Of a stretch of DNA of 64,000 nucleotides, positions 55,454 to 64,000 are shown one piece after another; position 1 is the first letter of the stretch, and every line of letters starts with the position of its first letter. The notes beneath the pieces were generated by a model that did no database searches, was not told the origin of the DNA, and saw nothing but the letters and a program-made list of their open reading frames with translations. The stretch is taken from positions 124,001-188,000 of the forward strand of contig NZ_CP071091.1 of NCBI RefSeq assembly GCF_017301635.1, written 5' to 3'. Source of the DNA: Myxococcus landrumus. GTDB taxonomy: Bacteria > Myxococcota > Myxococcia > Myxococcales > Myxococcaceae. The translations under genes were made by a program, and so were the position numbers.

Positions 55454-56576
55454 ATGGCGAACGATTCGATGGAGAAGATCAACGGCCTCAGAGAGCGCGT
55501 GTTGGCGCTCCGGGGGCATCTTTGACCTGGACCGCAAGCGGTCCCGCATTGCGTTGATTGAGCGTGACAGCACGCTGCCGAACTTCTGGGACGACAACAC
55601 CAAGGCCCAGGCGATGTTGAAGGAGAAGTCCACGCTGGAGCTCAGCGTGGGCGCCTACGACAAGGTGATGCGCGGCCTCGACGACGCGCAGACCCTGCTG
55701 GAGCTGGCGGCGGAGGCCGCGGACGAGGCCACGGCCCAGGAGGCGGAGTCCTCGCTGGAGGGGCTGGACGGCGACGTCGCGAAGCTGGAGCTGGCGCGCA
55801 TGCTGTCCGGCGAGCAGGACCGCAGCAGCTGCTTCATGGACATCAACGCCGGCGCCGGTGGCACCGACTCGATGGACTGGGCCGCGATGCTGCTGCGCAT
55901 GTACTCGCGCTACTGCGAGGCGAAGGGCTGGAAGGTCGAAATCAGCGACGAGGTGCCGGGCGAAGAGGCGGGCTTCAAGAACGTCTCGCTGCGCATCGAG
56001 GGTGACTTCGCCTACGGCTATCTCAAGGCCGAGGTGGGCGTGCACCGGCTGGTGCGCATCTCCCCGTTCGACGCCAACGCACGGCGCCAGACGGCCTTCG
56101 CGTCAGTGGACGTCTATCCGGAAGTCGACGACACGATTCAAATCGACATCCCGGAGAAGGACATCGAGCTGAAGTTCATCCGAGGCGGCGGCGCCGGTGG
56201 ACAGAAGGTGAACAAGACGTCCTCCACCGCGCAGCTGCGCCACCTGCCCACGGGCATCATCATCACCTGCCAGACGGAGCGCTCGCAGTCGGCCAACAAG
56301 GACATGGCCTTCAAGATTCTGCGCGGCCGCCTGTACGAGCTGGAGATGAAGAAGCGCGAGGCCGCCCGCGACGCCGCCGAGGCCGCGAAGAAGGACATCT
56401 CCTTCGGCTCGCAGATTCGCTCCTACGTCCTGGCCCCCTACCGCATGGCGAAGGACCTGCGCACCGGCGTGGAGACGGGCAACGTGGACTCGGTGCTGGA
56501 CGGAGACCTGGAGGAGTTCATCACCGCGCAGTTGTTGGGTGTGAAGAACCCCAACCGCAACGCGGCGTTGGACTGA
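55454..56576 (+). CDS. prfB: Peptide chain release factor 2, made by programmed +1 frameshift
   Basis: RF2 terminates at UGA and UAA. The first frame (55454-55522, 23 codons, [12 protein letters not shown]...) ends at the in-frame TGA 55523-55525; reading continues in +1 from 55524 ([15 protein letters not shown]...) to 56576, giving 373 residues, normal for RF2. The site reads CGG-GGG-CAT-CTT-TGA-C, equivalent to the classic AGG-GGG-UAU-CUU-UGA-C. RF2 recognition SPF ([12 protein letters not shown]) and the catalytic GGQ ([11 protein letters not shown]) are present. GAGGAA precedes the ATG. Without the shift only a 23-residue peptide is made, so RF2 limits its own synthesis. Confidence 0.95.
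55511..55526 (+). promoter_or_regulatory. prfB +1 programmed frameshift site
   Basis: The internal Shine-Dalgarno-like CGGGGG (55511-55516) lies three bases before the slippery CTT (55520-55522), followed by the stop TGA and C. Slippage of the peptidyl-tRNA from CUU to UUU restores the RF2 frame. The first base differs from the usual AGGGGG. Confidence 0.92.
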
Positions 56577-56635
56577 GCCTCCCTACCGGCGGAGGCGGGC
56601 ACACCCCCCGCCACGCCGGCCCTCGACGAAGTCCG

Positions 56636-56663
56636 GGAACCTTTTTCCCGCCGTGGTGTCGGA
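56636..56663 (+). promoter_or_regulatory. Candidate ECF-type promoter for the sigma gene
   Basis: GGAACCT (56636-56642), a 16-bp spacer and TCGGA (56659-56663) resemble an RpoE-type promoter (GGAACTT-N16-TCTGA). It lies 80 bp upstream of the sigma gene's GTG, consistent with autoregulation. The -10 match is imperfect. Confidence 0.4.
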
Positions 56664-56742
56664 CGCGCGGCGGGGAAGGGGAACGGATAGGCTTCAGGGG
56701 CAAGGCCCTTCTTTCTGGGAGGGCCGTCGCGGGAGGACACCG

Positions 56743-57369
56743 GTGCAACCGGGCGGGGTGCTCGAAATCGGACAGGACGGGTCCGCTGGCGAAGCGGCCG
56801 AGGCACGGCGCGACGACGCGGCGCTGCTGGCCCGGCTGCGCCAGGGCGACTCCGACGCCTTCGAGCAACTGGTGCACCTGCACCAGGACCGGCTCTACGA
56901 CTTCTGCGTCCGCATGGTGGGAGACCGTGAGGAAGCGCATGACCTGGTGCAGGAAATCTTCGTCAGCGTGCACCAGAACGTCCGCCGCTTCCGCGAGGAC
57001 TCGAGGCTGTCCACCTGGCTGTTCCGCATCACCAAGAACCACTGCATCAACCGACTGAAGTACCTCAAGCGCCGGGGCCGGGGCCGCTCGGAGGAGTACG
57101 ACGAGGCGAGCGCTGCCTGGGTAGATGGCCCAGGGGCCCCTCCCACGCCGGATGTCGCGCTGGAGTCCGCGCGCGAGCGGGCCCGGGTCCAGTGGGCCAT
57201 CTCCCAGCTCGAACCCGACGCGCGCATGCTGGTGGTGCTTCGCGACATCGAAGGGTTGAGCTACGACGAAATCGTGGACATCACGGAGCTGCCCGAGGGC
57301 ACGGTGAAGAGCCGGCTCCACCGGGCGCGTGAAAAGCTGGCGAACCTCCTGGGGCGGCTTGAGCCATGA
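56743..57369 (+). CDS. ECF (RpoE-like) RNA polymerase sigma factor
   Basis: A 208-residue group 4 sigma factor. Region 2 (about 30-105: FEQLVHLHQDRLYDFCVRMV, DLVQEIFVSVHQNVRRF, STWLFRITKNHCINRLK) and region 4 (about 145-200: EGLSYDEIVDITELPEGTVK, SRLHRAREKL) are clear. The GTG at 56743 follows GGGAGG. Its end overlaps the ATG of a membrane anti-sigma factor gene, the usual pair organisation. The signal is unknown; the partner's membrane helix suggests an envelope stress. Confidence 0.92.
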   Translation: MQPGGVLEIGQDGSAGEAAEARRDDAALLARLRQGDSDAFEQLVHLHQDRLYDFCVRMVGDREEAHDLVQEIFVSVHQNVRRFREDSRLSTWLFRITKNHCINRLKYLKRRGRGRSEEYDEASAAWVDGPGAPPTPDVALESARERARVQWAISQLEPDARMLVVLRDIEGLSYDEIVDITELPEGTVKSRLHRAREKLANLLGRLEP

Positions 57370-57749
57370 GTGGTTTCCATCGCAGACTTCCGGACGTGGA
57401 CCCGCGGATGAACCACCGCGAGGCGAGGGCCCTGTTCCTCGCGCTCGCCGACGACGAGCTGCCTGCCCCTCAGGCGCAGGCGGTGCGCTCGCACCTGGAT
57501 GGCTGCGATGAGTGCCGCCACGGGTGGGAGGGATATTCGCGCACGGTGCGGCGTCTTCAGAACGTGGAGCGAGAGAAGGCACCACCCGCGCTGGCCTCGG
57601 TGGTGATGACTCGCGTGCGCCGGCAGCGCCGTTTCGGTCTGCGGGGCCTGCACATGGCTCATATGCAGCACCGCTTCCCCGTCGAGATTCTCATCCCCAT
57701 CCTGCTCGCCGTGGCCGTGGCCGCCTTCCTGGTGTTGGCGGTCCCCTGA
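57366..57749 (+). CDS. Zinc-finger anti-sigma factor with membrane anchor
   Basis: A 127-residue protein. The ZAS domain (about 15-60) has the H-x3-C-x2-C motif in HLDGCDECRHGW, preceded by ALADDELPAPQAQAV. A single membrane helix follows near the C-terminus (ILIPILLAVAVAAFLVLAV) with almost no periplasmic part. It would hold the ECF sigma factor inactive at the membrane. It overlaps the sigma gene by 4 nt (ATGA). The absence of a sensor domain outside the membrane suggests it responds to a cytoplasmic or membrane cue, or to a partner. Confidence 0.87.
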   Translation: MSGFHRRLPDVDPRMNHREARALFLALADDELPAPQAQAVRSHLDGCDECRHGWEGYSRTVRRLQNVEREKAPPALASVVMTRVRRQRRFGLRGLHMAHMQHRFPVEILIPILLAVAVAAFLVLAVP

Positions 57750-57822
57750 ACCTTCCCGATGTGTTGCGTTGCGTCCTGAGGGAGGCTTGGCTACGGTGCC
57801 GCGCCTCTTGGAAGGGCGCGCG

Positions 57823-59352
<1,530 letters not shown>

Positions 59353-59364
59353 CCAGGAGGCCTC

Positions 59365-61752
59365 GTGCACTCGGCAGAACGGCAGACCGTCCACCGCTGG
59401 AGCTTCATCTGGGCCGGGGCTCTTGTCGCCTTGGTGGGGTTCATCCTCTTGGGGGTGTCCATCTCCGCGTCCGGTGCCTGGGCGGAGGTGGGCTCCATCC
59501 TGGGCCTCTCCCTCTTTGGTTGGGGCGGGGTGGTCCAGGCGGTGAACGGGGCGGTGCTGCTGCCGGCGCAGGCGGCCATCAAGGACTCCCTGGTGCTGGG
59601 CCGACAGGGGTTCCTGCTGCTGGGGGCCCTGGTCTGGGTGGCGGGCTGGGGACTGGTGGCCCTGGGAATCCGGCGCGCGCCGGAGCCCACCGGAGGTCCG
59701 AGCCCCGCGGCCGGGGCGCCGCTGTACCCGCGCCTGGCGCGCTACCGTGACTTCTACTGGAGCACGCTGGGAGCCTACGGCGGCGGTGTGCTGCTGGCGG
59801 AGTTGGTCTACATCTTCCTGCAGACGATGCTGTCCAGCGGCGTGCCCTCCACGGAGCTGGGCATCGCGCGCGACGCGGGCGGGGGGCTGGCCATGCCGCC
59901 CACCGTCGCGTTCGGCATCTCGCTGGTGGGGGCGGCCTTCGTCGCCTTCGTCTCCGGCTTCATCGGGGCCTCACGTGCCCAGCGGCTGGCGCTGCCGGAA
60001 GCCACCATCGGTGTCTTCTACCTGGGCCTGCCCGTCCCCATCCTCCTGACGTTGATGGAGCGCATCCCCGCGCTCCAGCTCGCGCTCGGCTACCGGCTGC
60101 GTGAGGTGACGTACGTGGCGGGCCTGATTGGCCGGCCCGAGCTGGCGTACTGGCTGACCTTCACGGGGCTGGTGCTCGCGCTGGTGCTGGGCATCAACAC
60201 GGGCTTCATCGCCGCGGGCAGCGGGCGCGTGGACTTGAGGCTGGGCTTCGAGTTGTTCGTCGCCCGCCGCCACGTGGCGGTGTTCCGGCCTTCGCTGCTC
60301 CTGGGGACGCTGGCGGTGTTGATGTTCGGCATCATCCCGCCGCTGCTCGTCTACTTCATCATCCGCTCCGCCGAGGCCGCCGTGGAGCGCACACGCATCC
60401 GCGCGCTGGGCATGGCGGACCCGCTGGCCGCGTCGGAGGCGCTGCACTCGCTGAAGCTCCGTGAGCAGTCGCCCACCATGATGATGACCGCGCTGTCCGT
60501 GGGCGGCGTCGGGGTGGGCGTGATGGCGCTCATCATCGTGCTGTCGGTGATGAGCGGCTTCGAGGCCGACCTTCAGAAGAAGATTCTCGGCACCAACGCC
60601 CACGTGGTGGTGACGCGGTACGCGGGCGACCTGCCCGAGTACAGCAAGGTGATGGACACCGTCGGCAAGGTGCCCGGTGTCGAGGGGCAGACGCCCTTCA
60701 TCATCAACCAGGTGATGATTGCCTCCGAGGGCAACGTCGACGCCGTCATTATCAAGGGCATCGACCCCGCCTCGGTGGGCGAGGTGACGGACCTGCCCAA
60801 GAACATCCTGGGCGGGGGCTCGCTCGACATCCTCAACACCCCGGAGAAGATCCTCTCGCGGGGTGTGGATGAGGAAGAGGCGCCCTCAGGTGGCGGGGCA
60901 GGGGAGGACGCGGGCGACGACATCATCCGCCGCTCGGGCAAGCCGAAGAAGACGCCCGTGCTGCCAGGCATCGTCATTGGCCGCGAGCTGGCCTCCCAGC
61001 TCCGCGTGGTGGTGGGCGACCGGGTGAATGTGGTGTCTCCGCTGGGCACGGAGCTGGGCCCCATGGGGCCGCTTCCCAAGAACCGGGCCTTCCGCGTGGC
61101 GGCCGTCTTCTACTCGGGGATGTACGAGTACGACGCCAAGTTCGTCTACATCCTGCTCAAGGAAGCGCAGGACTTCTTCAGCGTCCATGGCGCCACGGGC
61201 ATCGAGCTGAAGGTGGCGGACATCGACGACGCGCGCCGCATCGCCGGGCAGGTGGTGAAGACGCTGGGCGGATATCCCTACCGGGCTCGCGACTGGGGCG
61301 AGATGAACAAGAACCTCTTCTCCGCGCTGCGCCTGGAGAAGCTGGTGATGGGGATCATCCTGTCCATCATCATCATCGTGGCCGCGGGTCTCATCGTCGC
61401 CACGGTCATCATGCTGGTATTGGAGAAGCGCAAGGAGATCTCCGTCCTCAAGGCGCTGGGCGTCCCGGATGGAGGCATCGTGAAGATATTCCTCGCCGAA
61501 GGTCTCCAGATTGGCGTCGCAGGGGGCGTCCTGGGCCTGTTCTCCGGCCTGTCCTGGTGCCTCTTCATCGAGAAGGTAGGCATCAAGCTGGACCCGGAGG
61601 TCTATTACATTCCCGCGCTTCCCGTGCGCATCGAACCTTTGCAGACCGCGTTGGCCGTCGTCATCGCGGTGCTCGTCACCTACCTGGCTTCCATCTATCC
61701 GGCCCTCAAGGCCAGCAGCGTGGAACCGGTGGAAGGGCTCAAGGCGGAGTAG
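59365..61752 (+). CDS. LolC/LolE-type lipoprotein-release permease with large N-terminal membrane domain
   Basis: A 795-residue protein. The C-terminal 400 residues are a LolC/E permease: first helix with MMTALSVGGVGVGVMALIIVLSVMSGF split by the long periplasmic MacB-like region, then three FtsX helices (VMGIILSIIIIVAAGLIVAT, LEKRKEISVLKALGVPDG). About 340 N-terminal residues contribute eight or so extra membrane helices not found in ordinary LolC/E (about 400 residues). It starts with GTG after AGGAGG and is followed by lolD. With LolD it would extract lipoproteins for the outer membrane. The role of the extra domain is unknown. Confidence 0.85.
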   Translation: MHSAERQTVHRWSFIWAGALVALVGFILLGVSISASGAWAEVGSILGLSLFGWGGVVQAVNGAVLLPAQAAIKDSLVLGRQGFLLLGALVWVAGWGLVALGIRRAPEPTGGPSPAAGAPLYPRLARYRDFYWSTLGAYGGGVLLAELVYIFLQTMLSSGVPSTELGIARDAGGGLAMPPTVAFGISLVGAAFVAFVSGFIGASRAQRLALPEATIGVFYLGLPVPILLTLMERIPALQLALGYRLREVTYVAGLIGRPELAYWLTFTGLVLALVLGINTGFIAAGSGRVDLRLGFELFVARRHVAVFRPSLLLGTLAVLMFGIIPPLLVYFIIRSAEAAVERTRIRALGMADPLAASEALHSLKLREQSPTMMMTALSVGGVGVGVMALIIVLSVMSGFEADLQKKILGTNAHVVVTRYAGDLPEYSKVMDTVGKVPGVEGQTPFIINQVMIASEGNVDAVIIKGIDPASVGEVTDLPKNILGGGSLDILNTPEKILSRGVDEEEAPSGGGAGEDAGDDIIRRSGKPKKTPVLPGIVIGRELASQLRVVVGDRVNVVSPLGTELGPMGPLPKNRAFRVAAVFYSGMYEYDAKFVYILLKEAQDFFSVHGATGIELKVADIDDARRIAGQVVKTLGGYPYRARDWGEMNKNLFSALRLEKLVMGIILSIIIIVAAGLIVATVIMLVLEKRKEISVLKALGVPDGGIVKIFLAEGLQIGVAGGVLGLFSGLSWCLFIEKVGIKLDPEVYYIPALPVRIEPLQTALAVVIAVLVTYLASIYPALKASSVEPVEGLKAE

Positions 61753-61754
61753 CC

Positions 61755-62429
61755 ATGACGCTGTTGTCCATCCGCAACGTCTTCAAGAGCTACTTCCTGC
61801 ACGGAAAGCGCATCGACATCCTGCGCTCCGTGTCGCTTGATATCGCCAAGGGAGAGCTCGTCTCGCTGGTGGGAGCCTCCGGCGCGGGCAAGAGCACCTT
61901 CCTGCACGTGCTGGGCACCCTGGACGCCCCCGCCGCGGGCGAGGTCTTCTTCGAGGGGCGCTCCGTGTTCGCCATGAACGACGCGGAAATCGCCGAGTTC
62001 CGCAACCGCACCATCGGCTTCGTCTTCCAGAGCCACTACCTGCTGCCGGAGTTCACAGCCCTGGAGAACGTGGCCATGCCGGCCCTCATCCAGCGCCGGG
62101 AGCGCACTGGCGCCTACGCCTACGCCCGGGAGCTCCTGGAGCGGGTGGGATTGGGTCAGCGGGTGGACCACAGGCCAGGGGAACTGTCCGGTGGTGAAGC
62201 CCAGCGGGTGGCCCTGGCCCGCGCCCTGGTCCTCAAGCCCGCCGTCCTCCTCGCCGACGAGCCGACGGGCAACCTGGACCCGGCCACGGGCGAGGGCATC
62301 CACCAGCTCCTCCGGGACGTCAACCGGGAGCTGGGCATCACCGCCGTGGTGGTCACACACAATGAGACCCTCGCCCGTTCCATGCCCCGCCGCCTGCGGC
62401 TGGCTGGCGGGCAGGTGTCGGAGGCTTGA
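61755..62429 (+). CDS. lolD: Lipoprotein-releasing ABC ATPase LolD
   Basis: A 224-residue ATPase of the LolD/MacB class. Walker A is GASGAGKST, the Q-loop FVFQSHYLLPEFTALENV is LolD-like, the signature is LSGGEAQRVALARAL, Walker B is VLLADEPTGNLD and the H-loop VVVTHN. It starts 2 nt after the permease gene. The pair resembles a LolCD(E) transporter in which one permease gene may form a homodimer. Confidence 0.93.
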   Translation: MTLLSIRNVFKSYFLHGKRIDILRSVSLDIAKGELVSLVGASGAGKSTFLHVLGTLDAPAAGEVFFEGRSVFAMNDAEIAEFRNRTIGFVFQSHYLLPEFTALENVAMPALIQRRERTGAYAYARELLERVGLGQRVDHRPGELSGGEAQRVALARALVLKPAVLLADEPTGNLDPATGEGIHQLLRDVNRELGITAVVVTHNETLARSMPRRLRLAGGQVSEA

Positions 62430-62447
62430 TGGCTCCGCGCTTTTGGA

Positions 62448-62477
62448 TTGAGGGCGTCGCGCCCCTTCCCGTACATT
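62448..62477 (+). promoter_or_regulatory. Candidate bamA promoter
   Basis: TTGAGG (62448-62453), an 18-bp spacer and TACATT (62472-62477). The start point would be near 62484, 22 nt before the proposed TTG start of bamA. Confidence 0.35.
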
Positions 62478-62505
62478 GCCCCGCCTTTTCCCGGCCGGTC
62501 TCCCC

Positions 62506-64000
62506 TTGAGGCACCCCGTTCTGTCGCGCAAGTCACTGCTCCCGCTGATAGCGGTCGTCCTGTGGTCGCTCGTGCCTGGCCCCGTCCGGGCACAGGTGAA
62601 CGGGGGTGCGCCTTCTCGGGCCCCATCTCCGAGTACTCCCGCGCCCACTCCCCAAGAGCCCGAGCGTCCCTCGGACGCCCCCGTTGAAGAAGAGCCCGCC
62701 TCGTCCGAGGACGAGGCGAACCGGGTGGTGGAGATTCGAGTCGAGGGCAACAAGCGGGTGGAGGCCGAGGCCATTCGCCGCGCCCTTCGCACCAAGGTGG
62801 GTCAGCCTTGGGACCCCTCCCGCAGCGCCGAGGACCTCCGGGCCGTGTGGGCCCTGGGGTACTTCCAGAACGTGGAGCTGCTGCGGCAGAAGATGCCGAG
62901 CGGCATCGCCTACGTCGTCCGGGTGGAGGAGCGGCCCGTGGTCCGCTCCGTCGCGCTCAAGGGCAACGAGGAGCTCAACAAGGACGACTTCAAGGACGAC
63001 ATCGAGGTCAAGTCCAACACCATCCTGGACATGGAGACCGTGCGCAGCACGGTGAAGAAGATCCAGGCCAAGTACGTGGAGAAGGGCTTCTTCCTCGCCG
63101 AGGTCTCCCACGAGATCAAACCCGCCGAAGGCGGCGGGAGCGTGGACGTCGTCATCGTCATCAACGAGCACGCCAAGGTGATGGTGAAGCAGATCACCCT
63201 CATCGGCGCGGAGAAGGTCCCCGCGTCGGTGCTCAAGGAGACGATGATCACCCGCGAGGGAGGCTTCTTCTCCTTCTTCACGGGCGAGGGCACGTACCGC
63301 GAGGACGCCTTCCAGCGCGACCTGGCCGTCATCCAGATCGCCTACTACGACCGCGGTTTCATCAACGTCAAGATCGACAAGCCCACGGTCCAGCTCTCCG
63401 CGGACAAGCGCTACATCTACATCACCCTGCGCATCACCGAGGGCGAGCCGTACGACATCGGGAAGATCGACATCGCTGGTGACCTGCTCCCCGACGTGCC
63501 GAAGGAGCGGATGATGGGGCTGATGCGGTCGCGCACCAAGGACCGCTTCAACCGCTCGCAGCTGTCGCAAGACATCCTGGGCCTGTCGGACGTGTATTAC
63601 GACCGCGGCTACGCGTACGCGAACATCAACCCCGTCACGAGCGTCAACGCGGACAACCGCACGGTGGACCTGACCTTCGATGTTCAGAAGGGCCCTCAGG
63701 TCACCATCGAGCGCATCGACATCAGCGGCAACACGAAGACGCGCGACAAGGTCATCCGTCGCGAGCTGCGCGTGTACGAAGGTGAGCTCTACAGCGGCAC
63801 GGGTGTGCGCCGCAGCAAGGAGCGCGTCACCGCCCTGGGCTACTTCGAGACGGTGGAAGTCACCCAGCGCCCGGGCAGCACCGACGACACCATCGTCCTC
63901 CAGGTGGAGGTGAAGGAGAAGGCCACCGGTACCTTCCAGGTCGGCCTGGGCTTCTCCAACGTGGAGAACTTCATCTTCACGGCGCAGATCTCCCAGAACA
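62506..64000 (+). CDS. bamA: Outer-membrane assembly factor BamA (3' end outside window)
   Basis: The frame from the TTG at 62506 is open to the window end (498 residues visible). A signal peptide (SLLPLIAVVLWSLVPGPVRA) is followed by an acidic, proline-rich linker and five POTRA domains (from RVVEIRVEGNKRVEAEAI to VTIERIDISGNTKTRDKVI and FETVEVTQRPG), then the beginning of the barrel (ATGTFQVGLGFSNVENF). BamA folds beta-barrel proteins into the outer membrane. No ATG or GTG fits, hence the TTG; it has no good ribosome site, so the exact start is uncertain. Placement after lolCD groups envelope biogenesis genes. Confidence 0.9.
   Translation, partial: MRHPVLSRKSLLPLIAVVLWSLVPGPVRAQVNGGAPSRAPSPSTPAPTPQEPERPSDAPVEEEPASSEDEANRVVEIRVEGNKRVEAEAIRRALRTKVGQPWDPSRSAEDLRAVWALGYFQNVELLRQKMPSGIAYVVRVEERPVVRSVALKGNEELNKDDFKDDIEVKSNTILDMETVRSTVKKIQAKYVEKGFFLAEVSHEIKPAEGGGSVDVVIVINEHAKVMVKQITLIGAEKVPASVLKETMITREGGFFSFFTGEGTYREDAFQRDLAVIQIAYYDRGFINVKIDKPTVQLSADKRYIYITLRITEGEPYDIGKIDIAGDLLPDVPKERMMGLMRSRTKDRFNRSQLSQDILGLSDVYYDRGYAYANINPVTSVNADNRTVDLTFDVQKGPQVTIERIDISGNTKTRDKVIRRELRVYEGELYSGTGVRRSKERVTALGYFETVEVTQRPGSTDDTIVLQVEVKEKATGTFQVGLGFSNVENFIFTAQISQN

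Noticed and set aside
55146-55523. prfB starting far upstream in the +1 frame
   Set aside because: That frame overlaps the DUF4105 gene and gives non-RF2 sequence; the true start is in the other frame at 55454 with a programmed shift.

Overview
The window is a high-GC chromosomal segment from a myxobacterium, most likely a Myxococcaceae member (Myxococcus/Corallococcus type). The evidence is the strong G/C third-position bias, frequent GTG/TTG starts, an NtrC-type activator with a perfect sigma-54 promoter, a chemosensory operon carrying a HEAT-repeat protein, DUF4388 and DUF4105 proteins, and many housekeeping genes in an order I associate with that group. The assignment is inference, because no rRNA gene is present. 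Almost all DNA is coding. I see no insertion sequence, CRISPR array, prophage or tRNA gene.

Layout. 1-3.6 kb: the end of a sensor kinase, its overlapping NtrC-family regulator, then three dyad sites and a -24/-12 promoter in front of a SulP anion transporter that overlaps a beta-carbonic anhydrase, probably a regulated bicarbonate system. 4.4-5.7 kb: a TauE/SafE permease with a DUF1634 partner. 5.7-10.8 kb (minus strand): a PhoB/PhoR-like pair with a phosphohistidine phosphatase, a phosphoesterase and two envelope proteins. 11-17 kb: yceD, rpmF (inverted), plsX, a decayed fabH remnant, fabD, fabG, acpP and fabF (phospholipid and fatty-acid synthesis). 17-22.2 kb: rpiB, glyA, nrdR, ribD, ribE, ribH and nusB (one-carbon, nucleotide and riboflavin metabolism). 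22.3-33.8 kb: a stand-alone M17-N-like protein, then a chemosensory operon (CheY, CheA, two CheW, a 57-residue ORF, a HEAT-repeat protein, CheR, CheB, CheY) with no receptor gene, running into a two-gene ABC exporter.

33.9-40.1 kb: a beta-hydroxyacid dehydrogenase, then a SusC/SusD outer-membrane nutrient uptake pair on the minus strand (typical of Bacteroidota) with a LacI-type palindrome upstream, and a small membrane protein. 40.5-49.3 kb: leuS, a zinc-ribbon membrane protein, lptE, rpsT (minus), a MazG-VOC fusion (minus), a TPR membrane protein and a DUF4388 protein. 49.3-57.8 kb: phoH, a PgpH-type HD phosphodiesterase, a cupin-YbeY fusion, a DUF4105 protein, prfB with its programmed +1 frameshift, and an ECF sigma/anti-sigma pair. 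57.8-64 kb: lysS, an enlarged LolC/E-type permease, lolD and the 5' part of bamA, so the window ends in envelope biogenesis.

Most notable: (i) a complete sigma-54 regulatory cassette on the SulP/carbonic-anhydrase operon; (ii) a fabH pseudogene remnant exactly at the fabH locus, together with an inverted rpmF; (iii) unusual fusions (cupin-YbeY, MazG-VOC, LolC with a large N-terminal membrane domain); (iv) a SusCD pair with a putative LacI-family operator; (v) a chemosensory operon lacking an MCP.
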